Source of the DNA: Silene conica
Taxonomy: Eukaryota > Streptophyta > Magnoliopsida > Caryophyllales > Caryophyllaceae
Length of the DNA: 64,000 bases
Assembly (NCBI GenBank): GCA_029255685.2
Contig: CM055311.2
Location: 56,751,048 to 56,815,047 of the forward strand
Reading direction: 5' to 3'
Below are positions 10,805 to 20,791 of this stretch, in pieces; positions within the stretch are counted from its first letter, which is position 1; every line of letters begins with the position of its first letter. Below the pieces are notes generated by a model. That model made no database searches. It worked only from the letters and a program-made list of their open reading frames with translations, and was not told the origin of the DNA. Both the position numbers and the translations under genes were made by a program.

Positions 10805-12316
10805 TCAATCTTTGTAGGTGGAAACCTCGTCCATGTTAACTAGTAACCTTAATAAAAGGTCAAAAGCCTCGGCCGGGCACTCGACCTTGCTTGCACTTCG
10901 GGTTTCCATATTGCTCAACCCCGGTTCTCGAATCTTTACATTCTTTTTCAAAAGGAGCTCCTTCGACACCCCCCTTCCACTTTCGGGGTTTTTGAAGAAA
11001 CTACTTGAGCTCACTTCCTCTTCCTTGCCAATGGGCTTTTCTTCTTTCTCACAAAATGGCTCACAATGGTTGAGCTTAACATCTTCTTTGGGACCTTTCT
11101 CATCAAATTTCACCGAAGGCTCAACTCTCCCCATTGTAGCAATCAAGTTCACGGTTTTGTGTCTATCCTCAAGGTACTTGTCCGGAGCATCCGGGAGCAC
11201 AAATTCACACAACTCATCTTCAACTTGAAAGGTTAGCCTACCTCTTTTCACGTCAATGATTGCTCCTCCGATGGCCAAGAAGGGCCTCCCTAGAATAACA
11301 AAAGAGCTTTCACCGACCGGAATATCGACGACCATAAAGTCGGTGGGGATGGAAAGCGATCCCACCTTGACCACCGCATCTTCAAGTACCCCAATAGTAG
11401 GTCTAACCGTCCCGTCGGCAAGAGTGATGTCCGTTATAGGAGGGGACAAGTGCTTAATGTTCAATCTTTTTGCTATGGCAAGTGGGATAACACTCACACT
11501 TGCTCCAAGATCGCACAAGGCGTGCTCAATGTTTCTTCCTCCTACGGAGCATTGAATAGAGAAGCTCCCCGGGTCTCCTAACTTAATTGGCAAATCTCTT
11601 GGAATCTTTTTCGCCACTAATGAAATGGCATTGACTTCCCTCTTTGCTTGGGTGGAGGGGATTGTGGCCTCTACTTCCTCAACAAGTTTGATCAACTCAT
11701 TGCAACGAGGGTCCCCCTTGGTGATTTTACGAAAGAATTCGCACATTTTTCTCTCCATGAGGCTCTCCACATATCCATGGTCCTCTTCTTCTATCACATG
11801 GACTTCTTTCCCTTTAGCACTCGGGCTTCCATCACAATTCTTCTTTGGAATGTTCAAGACTTGTTGCATCACAAAGTTCAAGTCATCAATGTCGGCCTCA
11901 TTACAATCATCCGGAGGAGTGTTGGGCACCATCACCATCACCTCCTCCTCAACACATTCCTCACTTCCACTTCTAAATACCGTCATAACTTGCTCTACCT
12001 TGGGCCCTCCTTCATCATCTCTCTTCTCAAGCATGGGTTGCTCTTGTTTGCTTGTCATAATAGCATTGACACCATGTGGTTTTGAAGCATCCCGGGAGCT
12101 TTGACCTTGGGCAAGAAAGCCGCCCGGTGGCCTTTGTGGGTTGGCTAAGGCTTGTGAAGCAACTCTAGCCTCCATCTCCCGGATCTCTTTTTGATTTGCC
12201 ATCTTCAAATTCATCATTTCTTGATTATGTGTCGCTTGCACTTTCACAAGTTTAAGCAACTCTCCAACTTGAGAGTCACTTGAGAGATCTTGATGAGGTG
12301 TGTTGGTAAGGGGCAA
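10805..12316 (-). pseudogene. gag C-terminal region and aspartic protease of the gypsy element
   Basis: A 503-codon open stretch on the minus strand. The N-terminal third continues the gag tail, with a short charged helix (residues about 25-55). An acidic linker follows. The protease core is at about residues 245-365. It has the catalytic motif DLGASVSVIP, in which L replaces the usual S or T after the aspartate, as in many plant Athila-type proteases. The flap-side hydrophobic stretch and the ILGRPFL motif lie about 80 residues later. The ORF ends at 10805 with no reverse transcriptase behind it, whereas in autonomous relatives pol continues in the same frame. The upstream reading frame is out of phase because of a lesion near 12765. 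Identification as a retroelement protease is firm; activity is unlikely. Confidence 0.8.
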
Positions 12317-13260
12317 GGGGAACCCGTAGTCATTCCTTGCACCCCCACTTTGTTGATTTGTTTTGGGTCCTTGATTGCTGAAGTTTGGGTTTTGGTGGTG
12401 GTTAGGAAATTGTTGGTTGAAATTTTGGTCATTGAGATTTTGATTGTTGAAATTGTTGTTGTGGAAGTTTTGTTGTGGGTTTGGGTTGTTGAAATTGTTT
12501 TGGAATGGGGGTTGGTTGTGGTTGTTTTGATTTGGATTTTGGTTGTTGTTGTGAAAGTTATTTTGAGATGGTGATGGGTTGAAGTTTTGGGTTTGATTTT
12601 GGTTTTGGTTTGGGTTTAGGTTGTTTGGGAAATTGGGATTAAAGTTTGGATCATTGAAGCTTGGTTGAAAGCCTTGATTGGCTTGATTGGATTGGTTACC
12701 TTGGTAGAAATTGTTGTTGTTGAAATTGTTCCTCGGGTTGAAGTTTCCACCCCTTTGTTGAAAACCGGGGGGTTTTGCACTTGAGGTTGTTGGATTTGAT
12801 GAGGATTCAACACATTGGTACTTTTGTAACTCATATAAGGACTACCTCTAATCCCTTGATGATAGTAGTTTGAATTGGGGTTGAAAGTATTTTGGCCTCT
12901 AGGATTATTGAATGCTTGGAAAGCATACAATTCTTCCTCACTTCCACTTCCCTCAATTGAGTTGTTTGCACATACTTCAAATGTGTGCCCATTTCCTCCG
13001 CACAAATCACATGTGGCAACACTATTTACTTGGTACATCCCCGGGACATTGCTCTTGGTTTCTTTGCTAGTGGAGCCCTTAGTCAATTCTTCCAATTTCT
13101 TGGTTAACATGTCCAACTTGGCATTGGTTTCCTCGTTCGCCTTTGAATTGGAAAGGTGCTCACTAGGGTACTTGCTACTCTTTCTCAAGACATTCCCCCT
13201 AGTACCATAATTTTCCTCCGAATCAACGATCTTTTTAATTAGCTCTGTTCCCTCCTCATG
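12317..13260 (-). pseudogene. gag, zinc-knuckle half, frameshifted
   Basis: This is the part of gag downstream of the TRIM insertion. After a coiled segment of about 60 residues it carries a CCHC zinc knuckle (CDLCGGNGHTFEVC, spacing C-2-C-4-H-4-C) that binds RNA in retroelement capsids. An asparagine- and glutamine-rich tail follows, encoded by degenerate repeats at 12320-12760. The reading frame changes at about 12765, next to a run of C residues on the minus strand. This separates it from the protease frame. Confidence 0.8.
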
Positions 13261-13829
13261 CGGCATGTAACAACCCGACCCACCACGGTCGCAACACACC
13301 CCCAATAAGATGGGAGGTAAGCCTTTGGGCCCATTATTTGTCCTCACTTAATTAAGCCCAAAAGCACAAGGCCTTGTTACTAAGTGGTGGGTGGAAGTTA
13401 TTATAAACATATCACAAGCCTCACATTCTACCGATGTGGGACAACTTTTCTCTCATACTCTTGGGGTGTTACAAACTCCCCCCCTTAAAGAACACAACGT
13501 CCTCGTTGTGCCTCAAACTTGACCACAACCAGGGCCAGAATCCTCCCCCGCTAGGTGTGTGACCCGGTTACTCCCGACCACAGGCTCACCACACGGTCGC
13601 AGGGTCGCTCTGATACCATTTGTAACAACCCGACCCACCACGGTCGCAACACACCCCCAATAAGATGGGAGGTAAGCCTTTGGGCCCATTATTTGTCCTC
13701 ACTTAAGCCCAAAAGCACAAGGCCTTGTTACTAAGTGGTGGGTAGAAGTTATTATAAACATATCACAAGCCTCACATTCTACCGATGTGGGACAACTTTT
13801 CTCTCATACTCATGGGGTGTTACACGGCA
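13261..13829 (-). mobile_element. TRIM element, copy 1, inserted in gag
   Basis: A terminal-repeat retrotransposon in miniature at 13266-13824 (559 bp) with target duplication CGGCA at 13261-13265 and 13825-13829. LTRs are at 13266-13473 (208 bp) and 13621-13824 (204 bp), with ends TGTAACA and TGTTACA. On the minus strand the primer site TGGTATCAGAGCGACC sits at about 13603-13618, and a G-rich polypurine tract next to the other LTR at 13474-13488. The 147-bp interior codes for nothing. The LTRs lack a 5S rRNA-like block, so it is not a Cassandra TRIM. It interrupts gag. A second copy in the opposite direction lies at 19107-19663. Confidence 0.93.
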
Positions 13830-14664
13830 AGTGGTCAAAGCTACCCCCCGCCGATGCATTAACCATTTCTTTCGTCCGTGGGAGAAGAGTCTGAAAAAAG
13901 GTTTGGGTCGTGTACCAAGTCGGTATCCCGTGGTGTGGGCACTTAGCAAGCAAATCTTGGTATCTATCCCAAGCTTCTCCCAAATATTCTCCCTCGTCTT
14001 GCTGAAACTGAGTTATCTCATTTCGGAGCATCGCGGTCTTAGAGGACGGGTAGTACTTGGCAAGGAATGTCGTTGCCAAGTCGTCCCAAGTGGTGAATGT
14101 GTTTGGAGCATGCACATTTAACCACCTATCCGCCTTGTCGGTTAAGGAATAGGAGAAGAGCATAAGCCTTAATGTCTCCTCGGGTACTCCCGTTTTCTTT
14201 ATCATTGCGAACTTACCCTTGAACTTTCTCAAGTGCCCATAAGCATCTTCGTGAGAAGCCCCACTAAAGGCGTTCTTTTCGATAGAACTCATTTGTGAAG
14301 GGTGTATTTCAAAATTTTGAGGAACGAGAGTACCAAAGTTGATTGGATTGGTGGTGTCATTGTGATTGGGCCGGTTATGATCACGAAGAGCGGCCATTAT
14401 ATGAATTTGGTGGTGATTTGGAACGTGTGGTGATTGTGGTGGTGATTGATAAAACGGGTTATCAAAATTGTCGGATGTTGGGCTAGGATTGCTTTGATTG
14501 GGGCTTGGTGGTTCGGATGAAGAGGGGTTGTTATGGCTAGTAGAAGCTTGGGACGCAATTCTTACCCTTGCAATGGTCTTCCTCCTTAAGGCCCGAAAGA
14601 GCCTCTCCGGTTCGGAAGTTGACAACAAGGAATTAGAGTCGCCCCTAGGCATAAAACTTAGCAC
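13830..14664 (-). pseudogene. gag, N-terminal and capsid part, cut by TRIM
   Basis: Minus-strand frame starting with ATG at 14664. About 90 residues of S-, P- and N-rich sequence come first, then the retrotransposon gag domain (residues about 110-270). Typical motifs are DKADRWLN, TTWDDLATTFLAKYYP and the CPHHGIP stretch characteristic of Athila/Tat gag. The frame continues a few residues into the TRIM and stops there. It encodes the capsid that packages the element RNA. The start lies about 150 bp downstream of the primer site, as expected for the first gene. Confidence 0.85.
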
Positions 14665-14814
14665 ACAAATTAGTCGTCCTAGTGTTTGTTAGACACTAGG
14701 GTGAGCAATAAAGCAACCACTCTACAATTAACTAACAAGTCTTTGATCAAAACAAAACAAGCTCAACTAACTCAAGACTAAAACTAAAACTAAACTACAC
14801 AACTTCTAACACCG
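14665..14814 (-). other. Leader between primer site and gag
   Basis: This is an untranslated A-rich leader of the gypsy RNA. No conserved element is seen in it. Confidence 0.6.
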
Positions 14815-14832
14815 TCCCCGGCAACGGCGCCA
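14815..14832 (-). other. Primer binding site, tRNA-Asp
   Basis: The minus strand reads TGGCGCCGTTGCCGGGGA, the complement of the 3' end of plant tRNA-Asp. It lies three bases from the LTR and is a hallmark of Athila-type elements. Confidence 0.9.
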
Positions 14833-15348
14833 TTTTGATGCGCGCGATTTAGTCGTCGGTTCTCAGGCAGCAAACACATTTATAAAAACCCAAATTAGTA
14901 GTATAATAGGGGTTATCGTTCGCGAAGACGGTGGGGATAGTTGTATAGTTACGTTCTAATTTAAGCAAGAGTCGGGGTAATAGGTTTGCGATTGAAAAGA
15001 CTAATTAACTACTAAAGAACTACTAATGCAAATGAATTGAGATGAAATAGATGATTAAGGGAACTAGGGTGTCGGGGGTTACTAGGGTAGTCGATGTCAA
15101 ACAAGCATAGGGGTAGGTGGTCTCATCTAAGTTAGGTCTAGGTCCGTCTCGTCTTTCGATTTGACTAACCTAAGGTCGAGTCCTATTCTAGCTTTCGCTA
15201 CAAACAAGGTCAACCTAACATATACACATGCCTATGAAGGTCCTAGACTATCGTCTAAGGCAAACAACAATTAGAATCATGCCCAACCGTCGTTGAGGCA
15301 TTTCATCAAACATCTAGCATGCATACATTGAAAACCTAACAAAAAAGA

Positions 15349-15378
15349 ACCCTAAACCCTAAACCCTAACCCTAAACA
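15349..15378 (-). repeat. Telomere-like AAACCCT repeats in the LTR
   Basis: Three to four near-perfect plant telomere units (CCCTAAA, or TTTAGGG on the element strand) lie in the transcribed part of the LTR, about 475 bp downstream of the TATA box. This could be an extended telo-box or a chance short interstitial telomere tract. Confidence 0.75.
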
Positions 15379-15847
15379 ACAAACATCAATATCAACTACC
15401 CAAGATCCCCCCCTAACCCTAGTAAAGGGACTACTCACTCATGGCAAGGGAAAACATGTGAATAAGACATAAACAAATACTAACAATCATGAACAAGTAA
15501 AGGGTAAACAATTGATTCAAAAGAAACTTAAATAAATGTAAAAACTAAGTAGAGATTAGAAGGATTATACCAATAGCAAAGGAAAAGGAGGCAACTTGGA
15601 TAACAAGATGAAGAATCCTTTCAAACCCTTCAAATTACAACCTAAAATATCCTCTTACAATTGCTCAAGAACAAGACTAAGTAGATTACTAAAGAAAGAT
15701 TAACAAGAATTGAAAGATTAAACTAAGATCTAAAGAGGATTAAAATGTTTAAGAGAGTTTTTTGTGTCTAAGTATGAACTAATGAAACAGTGAAAAACCC
15801 TAGAAATGCGTGCAAAAGTAACGTCTGAAAGTCTGATACAAGTGCGG

Positions 15848-15860
15848 GTTTATATAGTGC
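15848..15860 (-). promoter_or_regulatory. TATA box of the gypsy LTR
   Basis: On the minus strand the sequence reads CACTATATAAACC, a strong plant TATA box pointing toward gag. The GC hairpin array lies about 20 bp upstream of it. Confidence 0.7.
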
Positions 15861-15877
15861 GTGAAAATCTGAAAAGC

Positions 15878-16204
15878 GACTCCCAGCCGGTCGACCGGTT
15901 GCCGGTCTGGGACCGGCTGAGAGTCCAAATACGAACTTCTGCTTTTTTTCTTCAATTTCTTCATAGCCCAGGTACTGCCAGCCGGTGGACCGGCCGCCGG
16001 TTGTCCACCGGCTGGGGATGCGAAATCAAGGGTCTGACTTAAATCAACATAGGCAATGGTGAGGGGGGTCCCAGCCGGTCAGCCGGCTGCCGGTTGGCCA
16101 CCGGCTGGGGACCCAAATTCCAAGTTCTGCAAAAATCTTCAATATTCAAGGCTTAGGGGCTCCCAGCCGGCGGACCGGCTGCCGGCCGACCGGCTGAGGA
16201 CCCC
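15878..16204. repeat. GC-rich hairpin cassette array, LTR copy, four units
   Basis: Units are at 15878-15925, 15978-16015, 16066-16114 and 16156-16204, spaced 90-100 bp. Each keeps the CAGCCGG and CCGGCTG arms, but the inner and outer bases differ between units and change together. In the second unit the arms extend to CCAGCCGGTGGAC against its exact complement. In the first, GACTC pairs with GAGTC across one wobble. In the third, GGGTC pairs with GACCC across a bulge. The same cassette fills 9758-10512. Confidence 0.85.
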
Positions 16205-16422
16205 ATTTCGTCATTTCAGCTTTTTTCCTCCTATTTTGCCTTGATTACATCACATTTTGCTCCCGTTTCTTCATTCCCGCGTCAAGTCCTACATCATGGC
16301 AAAAAACATGTAGAAGAGAGATATCGAGTACAAAAAGAGGCGAAATCGTGCCAAACGGGGGTGAAACGGGATCGAAACAAAAGGAAAACAAGAGAAAATA
16401 ATGACCAAATTTGGGCTCATCA

Positions 16423-17543
16423 ACGACCCAAGGTGACAACCACCTAACAGCTCTTCTGACTACCATCTACCCAACCACGCAAAAACCCAGAAAGGACATG
16501 GATGGAAAAAGAATCGAAACTGGTACTGATTGACACGTTCATACTCCCTGTTTCTGACAAAAATTAAAACAGACCAGCGTAGACAAAGAACCACCCTACA
16601 CGGCGGCCCTAGACCGACGAGGATAACACCACCTTAGTCAAAACATAAACACCATATGCCACAGATTATAAATAACGAAAAAGTAGAGATTATGAACAAG
16701 TACAGCGATTGAATTATACAAAATAAACAGAACAAAAATCATAAACTACGATCAGTGATGTACATACCCCCTTTTCTTATGCGATCGATGGACCCTAGAA
16801 CCCCTTTAACCACCGTGAACCACCTCCTTTGCAGTCTCTGAAGTGGCGGCTGATGTGTTGTGTGTGTGGTTGTGTGTCGTCTAGGTTAGAAATAGGGTTA
16901 GGGAGTGGTATATATAGGGCGGCAGGAGGAACTATCTTATGATTTCTGAAATTATAACCATGGAGGCCGTGGACAGGGGTTGCTTGCACGCAACCCTAGG
17001 CCCAATTGCTGAGGTCAACGGGTTTGGGTCCATCTATTCACGCATCCCTAGGCCCCAAATAACATAAGTCAGGAACGATCTCGTTGCACATTAACACACA
17101 CGACTCCAAAAATTAGCACATAAAACGCTTCAATCACCAATTTTAGTTTTGCTAACGAAAATTAACTTATCCTCTAACCCGTCGACGTATAACAATTATT
17201 AGATAAAACGAGTAAAAATACGGAGTATTACAGAGTCATTCATGTATTAACGTAATATTGTACTTTTTCACATTAACGATGAGATTACCCGTATCGTCTT
17301 CCTCCTTTGATTTCCTAAGGGCTTTTATTATTTTTATGTTTGTTTTGTCTTCAATATTTAAGGTGTAAGAATAGATATCTATTTTTAAACTATTTATTGA
17401 TTTATACATATATATTCACTTATTTAAACATTTCCATATTTCTACAAAATATTTATATTTTTGAGTTAAAACTGTCACCTACATAATTTTTTATACATAG
17501 ATTCATATTATACTCGTGCATTTATGCACGGGTTACACACTAG
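16423..17543 (-). promoter_or_regulatory. Housekeeping-type promoter and first exon remnant; Helitron 3' end at 17543
   Basis: On the minus strand a TATA box (CCCTATATATACC, about 16906-16918) is followed by AACCCTA (telo-box) and about 130 bp of leader, then a possible splice donor near 16767 (GGGTATGTAC). Upstream are GGGCCTAGGGTT and GGGGCCTAGGG (about 16992-17060), resembling the site II and telo-box pair of ribosomal-protein and translation genes. The downstream gene is missing: the gypsy LTR starts at 16422. The start of transcription and the intron are inferred. At 17515-17543 the plus strand has a stem CGTGCA/TGCACG, then TTACACA and CTAG before T, which is a Helitron 3' terminus. No coding exon is seen here. 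Confidence 0.35.
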
Positions 17544-19071
17544 TATCAATTAAAACTAAGGCCATACTAAGCAAAATTACAAAATTCCAAATTACGTAAA
17601 TAAAATTATGAAAATCATAAATAAAATGCAATGCTCATGAATATGTAAATAAAATGTCAATCTTAAGCCAAATCGTCCTATTTAAATATTATTTAAATAT
17701 TGTTATCAATATAACCCGGTTTTATGGAATTGCGTGATTTTAACATTTAAAATCACTTATCATTACATGAATCAATATTCACATTTAAGTTATACACCCT
17801 AACACATTTAGGTTTCAAAATTTAATCTTACTCAAATTTTGAACATGACTTAACTTATTATTAATATATTGTTCGGAATTTAATCGGTTTTACGGGAAAA
17901 ATAATATAAAAATCCAAATGAGTCATAAATATTTTGAAAAAAATCAAAATTCAAATTTTGAATATTCTGGAATTTTATTAAAATTCATGAACCAAAAAAT
18001 TATTAGTATAATCAAAATAACCAATTTATTTCGAAAATAGGTCGTAAAAACGCGCATTTGAAGTCGAAATTCAAAAATCACTTTAATAAAATGCAATAAA
18101 ATACCAATAAATACTAATGATGATTTTTACATATTCTAAACTCTTTAGAAACTGAAATGAACAGTAAAAACATTGCCCAAGGTCTGAAAAATAATTTTAT
18201 GACTCTTACAATTCAATTTTTCAACTTTAACTTGTAAAATTAAAAAAAAAAAATTACAGAAACTTCCGGCTCCCAAGAAAATTATGCTGATGAAAAAATC
18301 TAATATTACATCTATGGGTGAATGTTTAGGCCATTTTATTAACATTTACTATTTTTAACCAATTATGTCATATTTAACATGATTTTAACCATTAAAATCA
18401 ATTCCCATGCAATATTCGATAGAAAAATCTCAAAATTTACATGCATGCTGGAAATAATATATAAGACATTGTGTTAAATTTTCATGGCCAAATTCCAACT
18501 CAAACTATTTAAGTTGAATTAAGTCACTATTAAACCGATTTTTACTATAAAAATCAATACTCATGCAATACTTAATAAAAACATCTGAAAATTCTAATGA
18601 ATATTTTAAATATTGCATGTGACATCTCCAAAAAATTTCATAGCCAAATTCACAATTTAACTACATACACCCAATTATTCTCATTTTATGACATGTTAAC
18701 AATTAAAATTCATAAACCATTCATAAAAACTCCAAAAATTACGAAACTTCATATTCTTAATATAGAAAATGCATGTGAGAAAATATTTAAAAATCTCGAC
18801 CAAAAAGTAAAAATTACTATTTTTCCCTAATAAATATCATTTTAGTCGAATAAAATGTGAAAAATAACCATTAATTAACAATCTGAACAATATTTTTCCA
18901 TAAATCATTCCAAATAACCCAAAACCATTTTAGGACCAGTAGGTATTCATGCATAAAAATTTTCGTGCATATCACATATGTACTTAATATTTTCGGTTTT
19001 ATTTCGTTATCTAAATAACTCGTAAAAACAAAACGAGATGCATGCAAATAACCGTATGCTCTGATACCACT
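17544..19071 (-). mobile_element. AT-rich interior of a truncated LTR retrotransposon
   Basis: This is A/T-rich sequence without any credible frame, adjoining a primer site at 19058-19069 (minus strand TGGTATCAGAGC) and the LTR to its right. I take it as the non-coding start of the internal region. No second LTR is seen to the left, so the element is truncated or its far end was replaced. It abuts the Helitron 3' end at 17543. Confidence 0.5.
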
Positions 19072-20791
19072 TGTAGGTTAGTCATACCAGCCCTAATCAA
19101 GATTAGTGTAACACCCAAAAGTATGAGAGGAAGGTTGTCCCACATCGGTAGAATGTGAGACTTGTGATATGTTTATAATAGCTTCCATGCACCCACCACT
19201 TAGTAACAATGCCTTGTGCTTTTGGGCTTAAGTGAGTACAAATAATGGCCCCAAAGGCTTACCTCTCATCTTATTGGGGGTGTGTTACGACCATGGTAGG
19301 TCGGGTTGTTACAAATGGTATCAGAGCGACCCTGCAACCGTGTGGTGAGTCTGTGGTCGGGAGTACCCGGGTCACCCACCTAGCGGGGGAGGATTCTAGG
19401 CTTGGCTGCGGTCAAGTTTGAGACACAACGAGGACGTTGTGTTCTTTAAGTGAGGGAGTTTGTAACACCCAAGAGTATGAGAAGAAAATTGTCCCACATC
19501 GGTAGAATGTGAGACTTGTGATATGTTTATAATAGCTTCCACCCACCACTTAGTAACAAGGTCTTGTGCTTTTGGGAGTAAGTGAGGACAAATAATGGGC
19601 CCAAAGGCTTACCTCCCATCTTATTGGGGGTGTTTTATGATCGTGATGGGTCGGGTTGTTACAATTAGTCTTACTAATTTTAAATTACCAAATTAACATA
19701 TTAATTTAGGTCAAGAATAAAAGATTGAATGTCCTTACATTACGACGAAAACCGAGAGCAAGGATGATCCTCCACGAGCAACCAAAATAGTTTGTCTCCT
19801 TTACGATGCACCAAATAATATTGTATTCTAATCTTATTAGAATACTAATTAGAATACTATAACAAATTATAGTATTTATAATATGAATATTATGTAATAA
19901 TATTTTTAGAGGATTTTAGAATTTTTCTCACATTAGAAAAATTTGCTTTAGGGTTAGAATAACGTAAATGTGAACAATTCACATTTTAGATGGGTTGGGT
20001 GAGGATGTCGTGTGAGAGAGAGCATGAGGAAGGGTATTAGGTGCTTTTTATCTTACTCATACAATATAGGTATGCACCCCTATGATTAGGAGTAAGCTAC
20101 CATAATCATTATGTTTAAGGGTATAATTTATCAATATAAACTCCCTCAAAAATACTCCAAAACCGGCACCGGCATACTTAAAATGGACTTCCATTTTACA
20201 AAATGTCATATTGTACAATTGTATGTGACATGTGACATACCATGACACAAAATGCAATTGTATTAATTTAAAATACATATTTATCAAATAAATATTATTT
20301 ATAAATTAATTTAATCATATTTAACAAATCGGCCTAGTAATTCGTAATTACGTTTTTATAAAATGGTCATAACACCAATCGTCAATACGATTTACAACAT
20401 TTGTAATAACCACGAATCCTTTTCATTCTGACTTCGACGTTTCATAAACATCGATTAATATTTGAGACTTGACACGTTTCAATTTCAAATACTAATCTTA
20501 CACTAAGATTTAACCTCTGATTTCTCGATATTTGATTTTAAGGAATTTGATCAACTCGTTTCAATATACAGTTGATCAGTTTATCAATTAAGGGAATTGT
20601 CCTATAGGTGTGACCTAAAGGGATCAACTGACCACCACCGTCATACGACAGTTATGTCAAACTCTAGCTAGCCAATCATTACCGATTAATGTTGGTCAGT
20701 TGACTATATAATTTTGAATCATCCCTTGCGCATTCTCGTCATGAGATTTAATTATGTGATCGCACTATTGTTGAGGACACAATTCCCAACA
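19072..20791 (-). repeat. LTR (5', minus strand) split by TRIM copy 2
   Basis: The plus strand begins TGTAGGTTAG next to the primer site and ends CCCAACA at 20791. On the minus strand this is TGTTGGGAATTGTG to CTAACCTACA, a start I recognise from plant Copia-type LTRs. Without the TRIM and one target copy it is about 1158 bp. The outer flank would be GTTAT at 20792-20796. No matching LTR exists in the window. The interior frames here are not genes. Confidence 0.6.
19102..19668 (+). mobile_element. TRIM element, copy 2, plus orientation
   Basis: The element spans 19107-19663 (557 bp) with target duplication ATTAG at 19102-19106 and 19664-19668. LTRs are at 19107-19313 (207 bp) and 19461-19663 (203 bp). 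The primer site TGGTATCAGAGCGACC begins at 19316, and the polypurine stretch AAGTGAGGGAGTT precedes the second LTR. It is the same family as copy 1 at 13266-13824 but inverted relative to it. Confidence 0.93.

Larger units (their letters stand above)
1..16422 (-). mobile_element. Athila/Tat-type Ty3/gypsy LTR retrotransposon, pol-less, left end outside window
   Basis: The element reads on the minus strand. From right to left the sequence shows a 5' LTR (16422-14836, termini TGATG and CATCA), a primer site matching the 3' end of tRNA-Asp, gag with a zinc knuckle, an aspartic protease, a hairpin-rich GC array, and a second ORF. The tRNA-Asp primer site and the gag type are known for the plant Athila/Tat lineages. 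No reverse transcriptase, RNase H or integrase is visible after the protease, so it is probably non-autonomous. Its 3' LTR would lie left of base 1. It is dead: gag is split by a TRIM and frameshifted, and the second ORF has stops. Two nested insertions (90-6946 and 13266-13829) account for much of its length. The right target-site copy would be ACGAC at 16423-16427; the left copy cannot be checked here. Confidence 0.8.
14836..16422 (-). repeat. 5' LTR of the gypsy element (1587 bp)
   Basis: Boundaries are the terminal inverted bases TGATG at 14836 and CATCA at 16418-16422, with the primer site just inside. Reading in the element direction it holds four GC hairpin cassettes (16204-15878), a TATA box at about 15856-15849, a long leader, and a telomere-like tract. 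The mate LTR is outside the window, so the outer end rests on the terminal bases only. Confidence 0.75.

Noticed and set aside
10818..12574. Plus-strand ORFs opposite gag-protease
   Set aside because: Shadow frames of the minus-strand gag-protease coding sequence.
13266..13824. Cassandra-type TRIM with 5S rRNA promoter
   Set aside because: The LTRs lack the conserved 5S rRNA-like block.
16795..16989. Minus-strand 64-codon ORF
   Set aside because: It spans the TATA box and leader of the promoter-like region, so it cannot be a natural coding exon.
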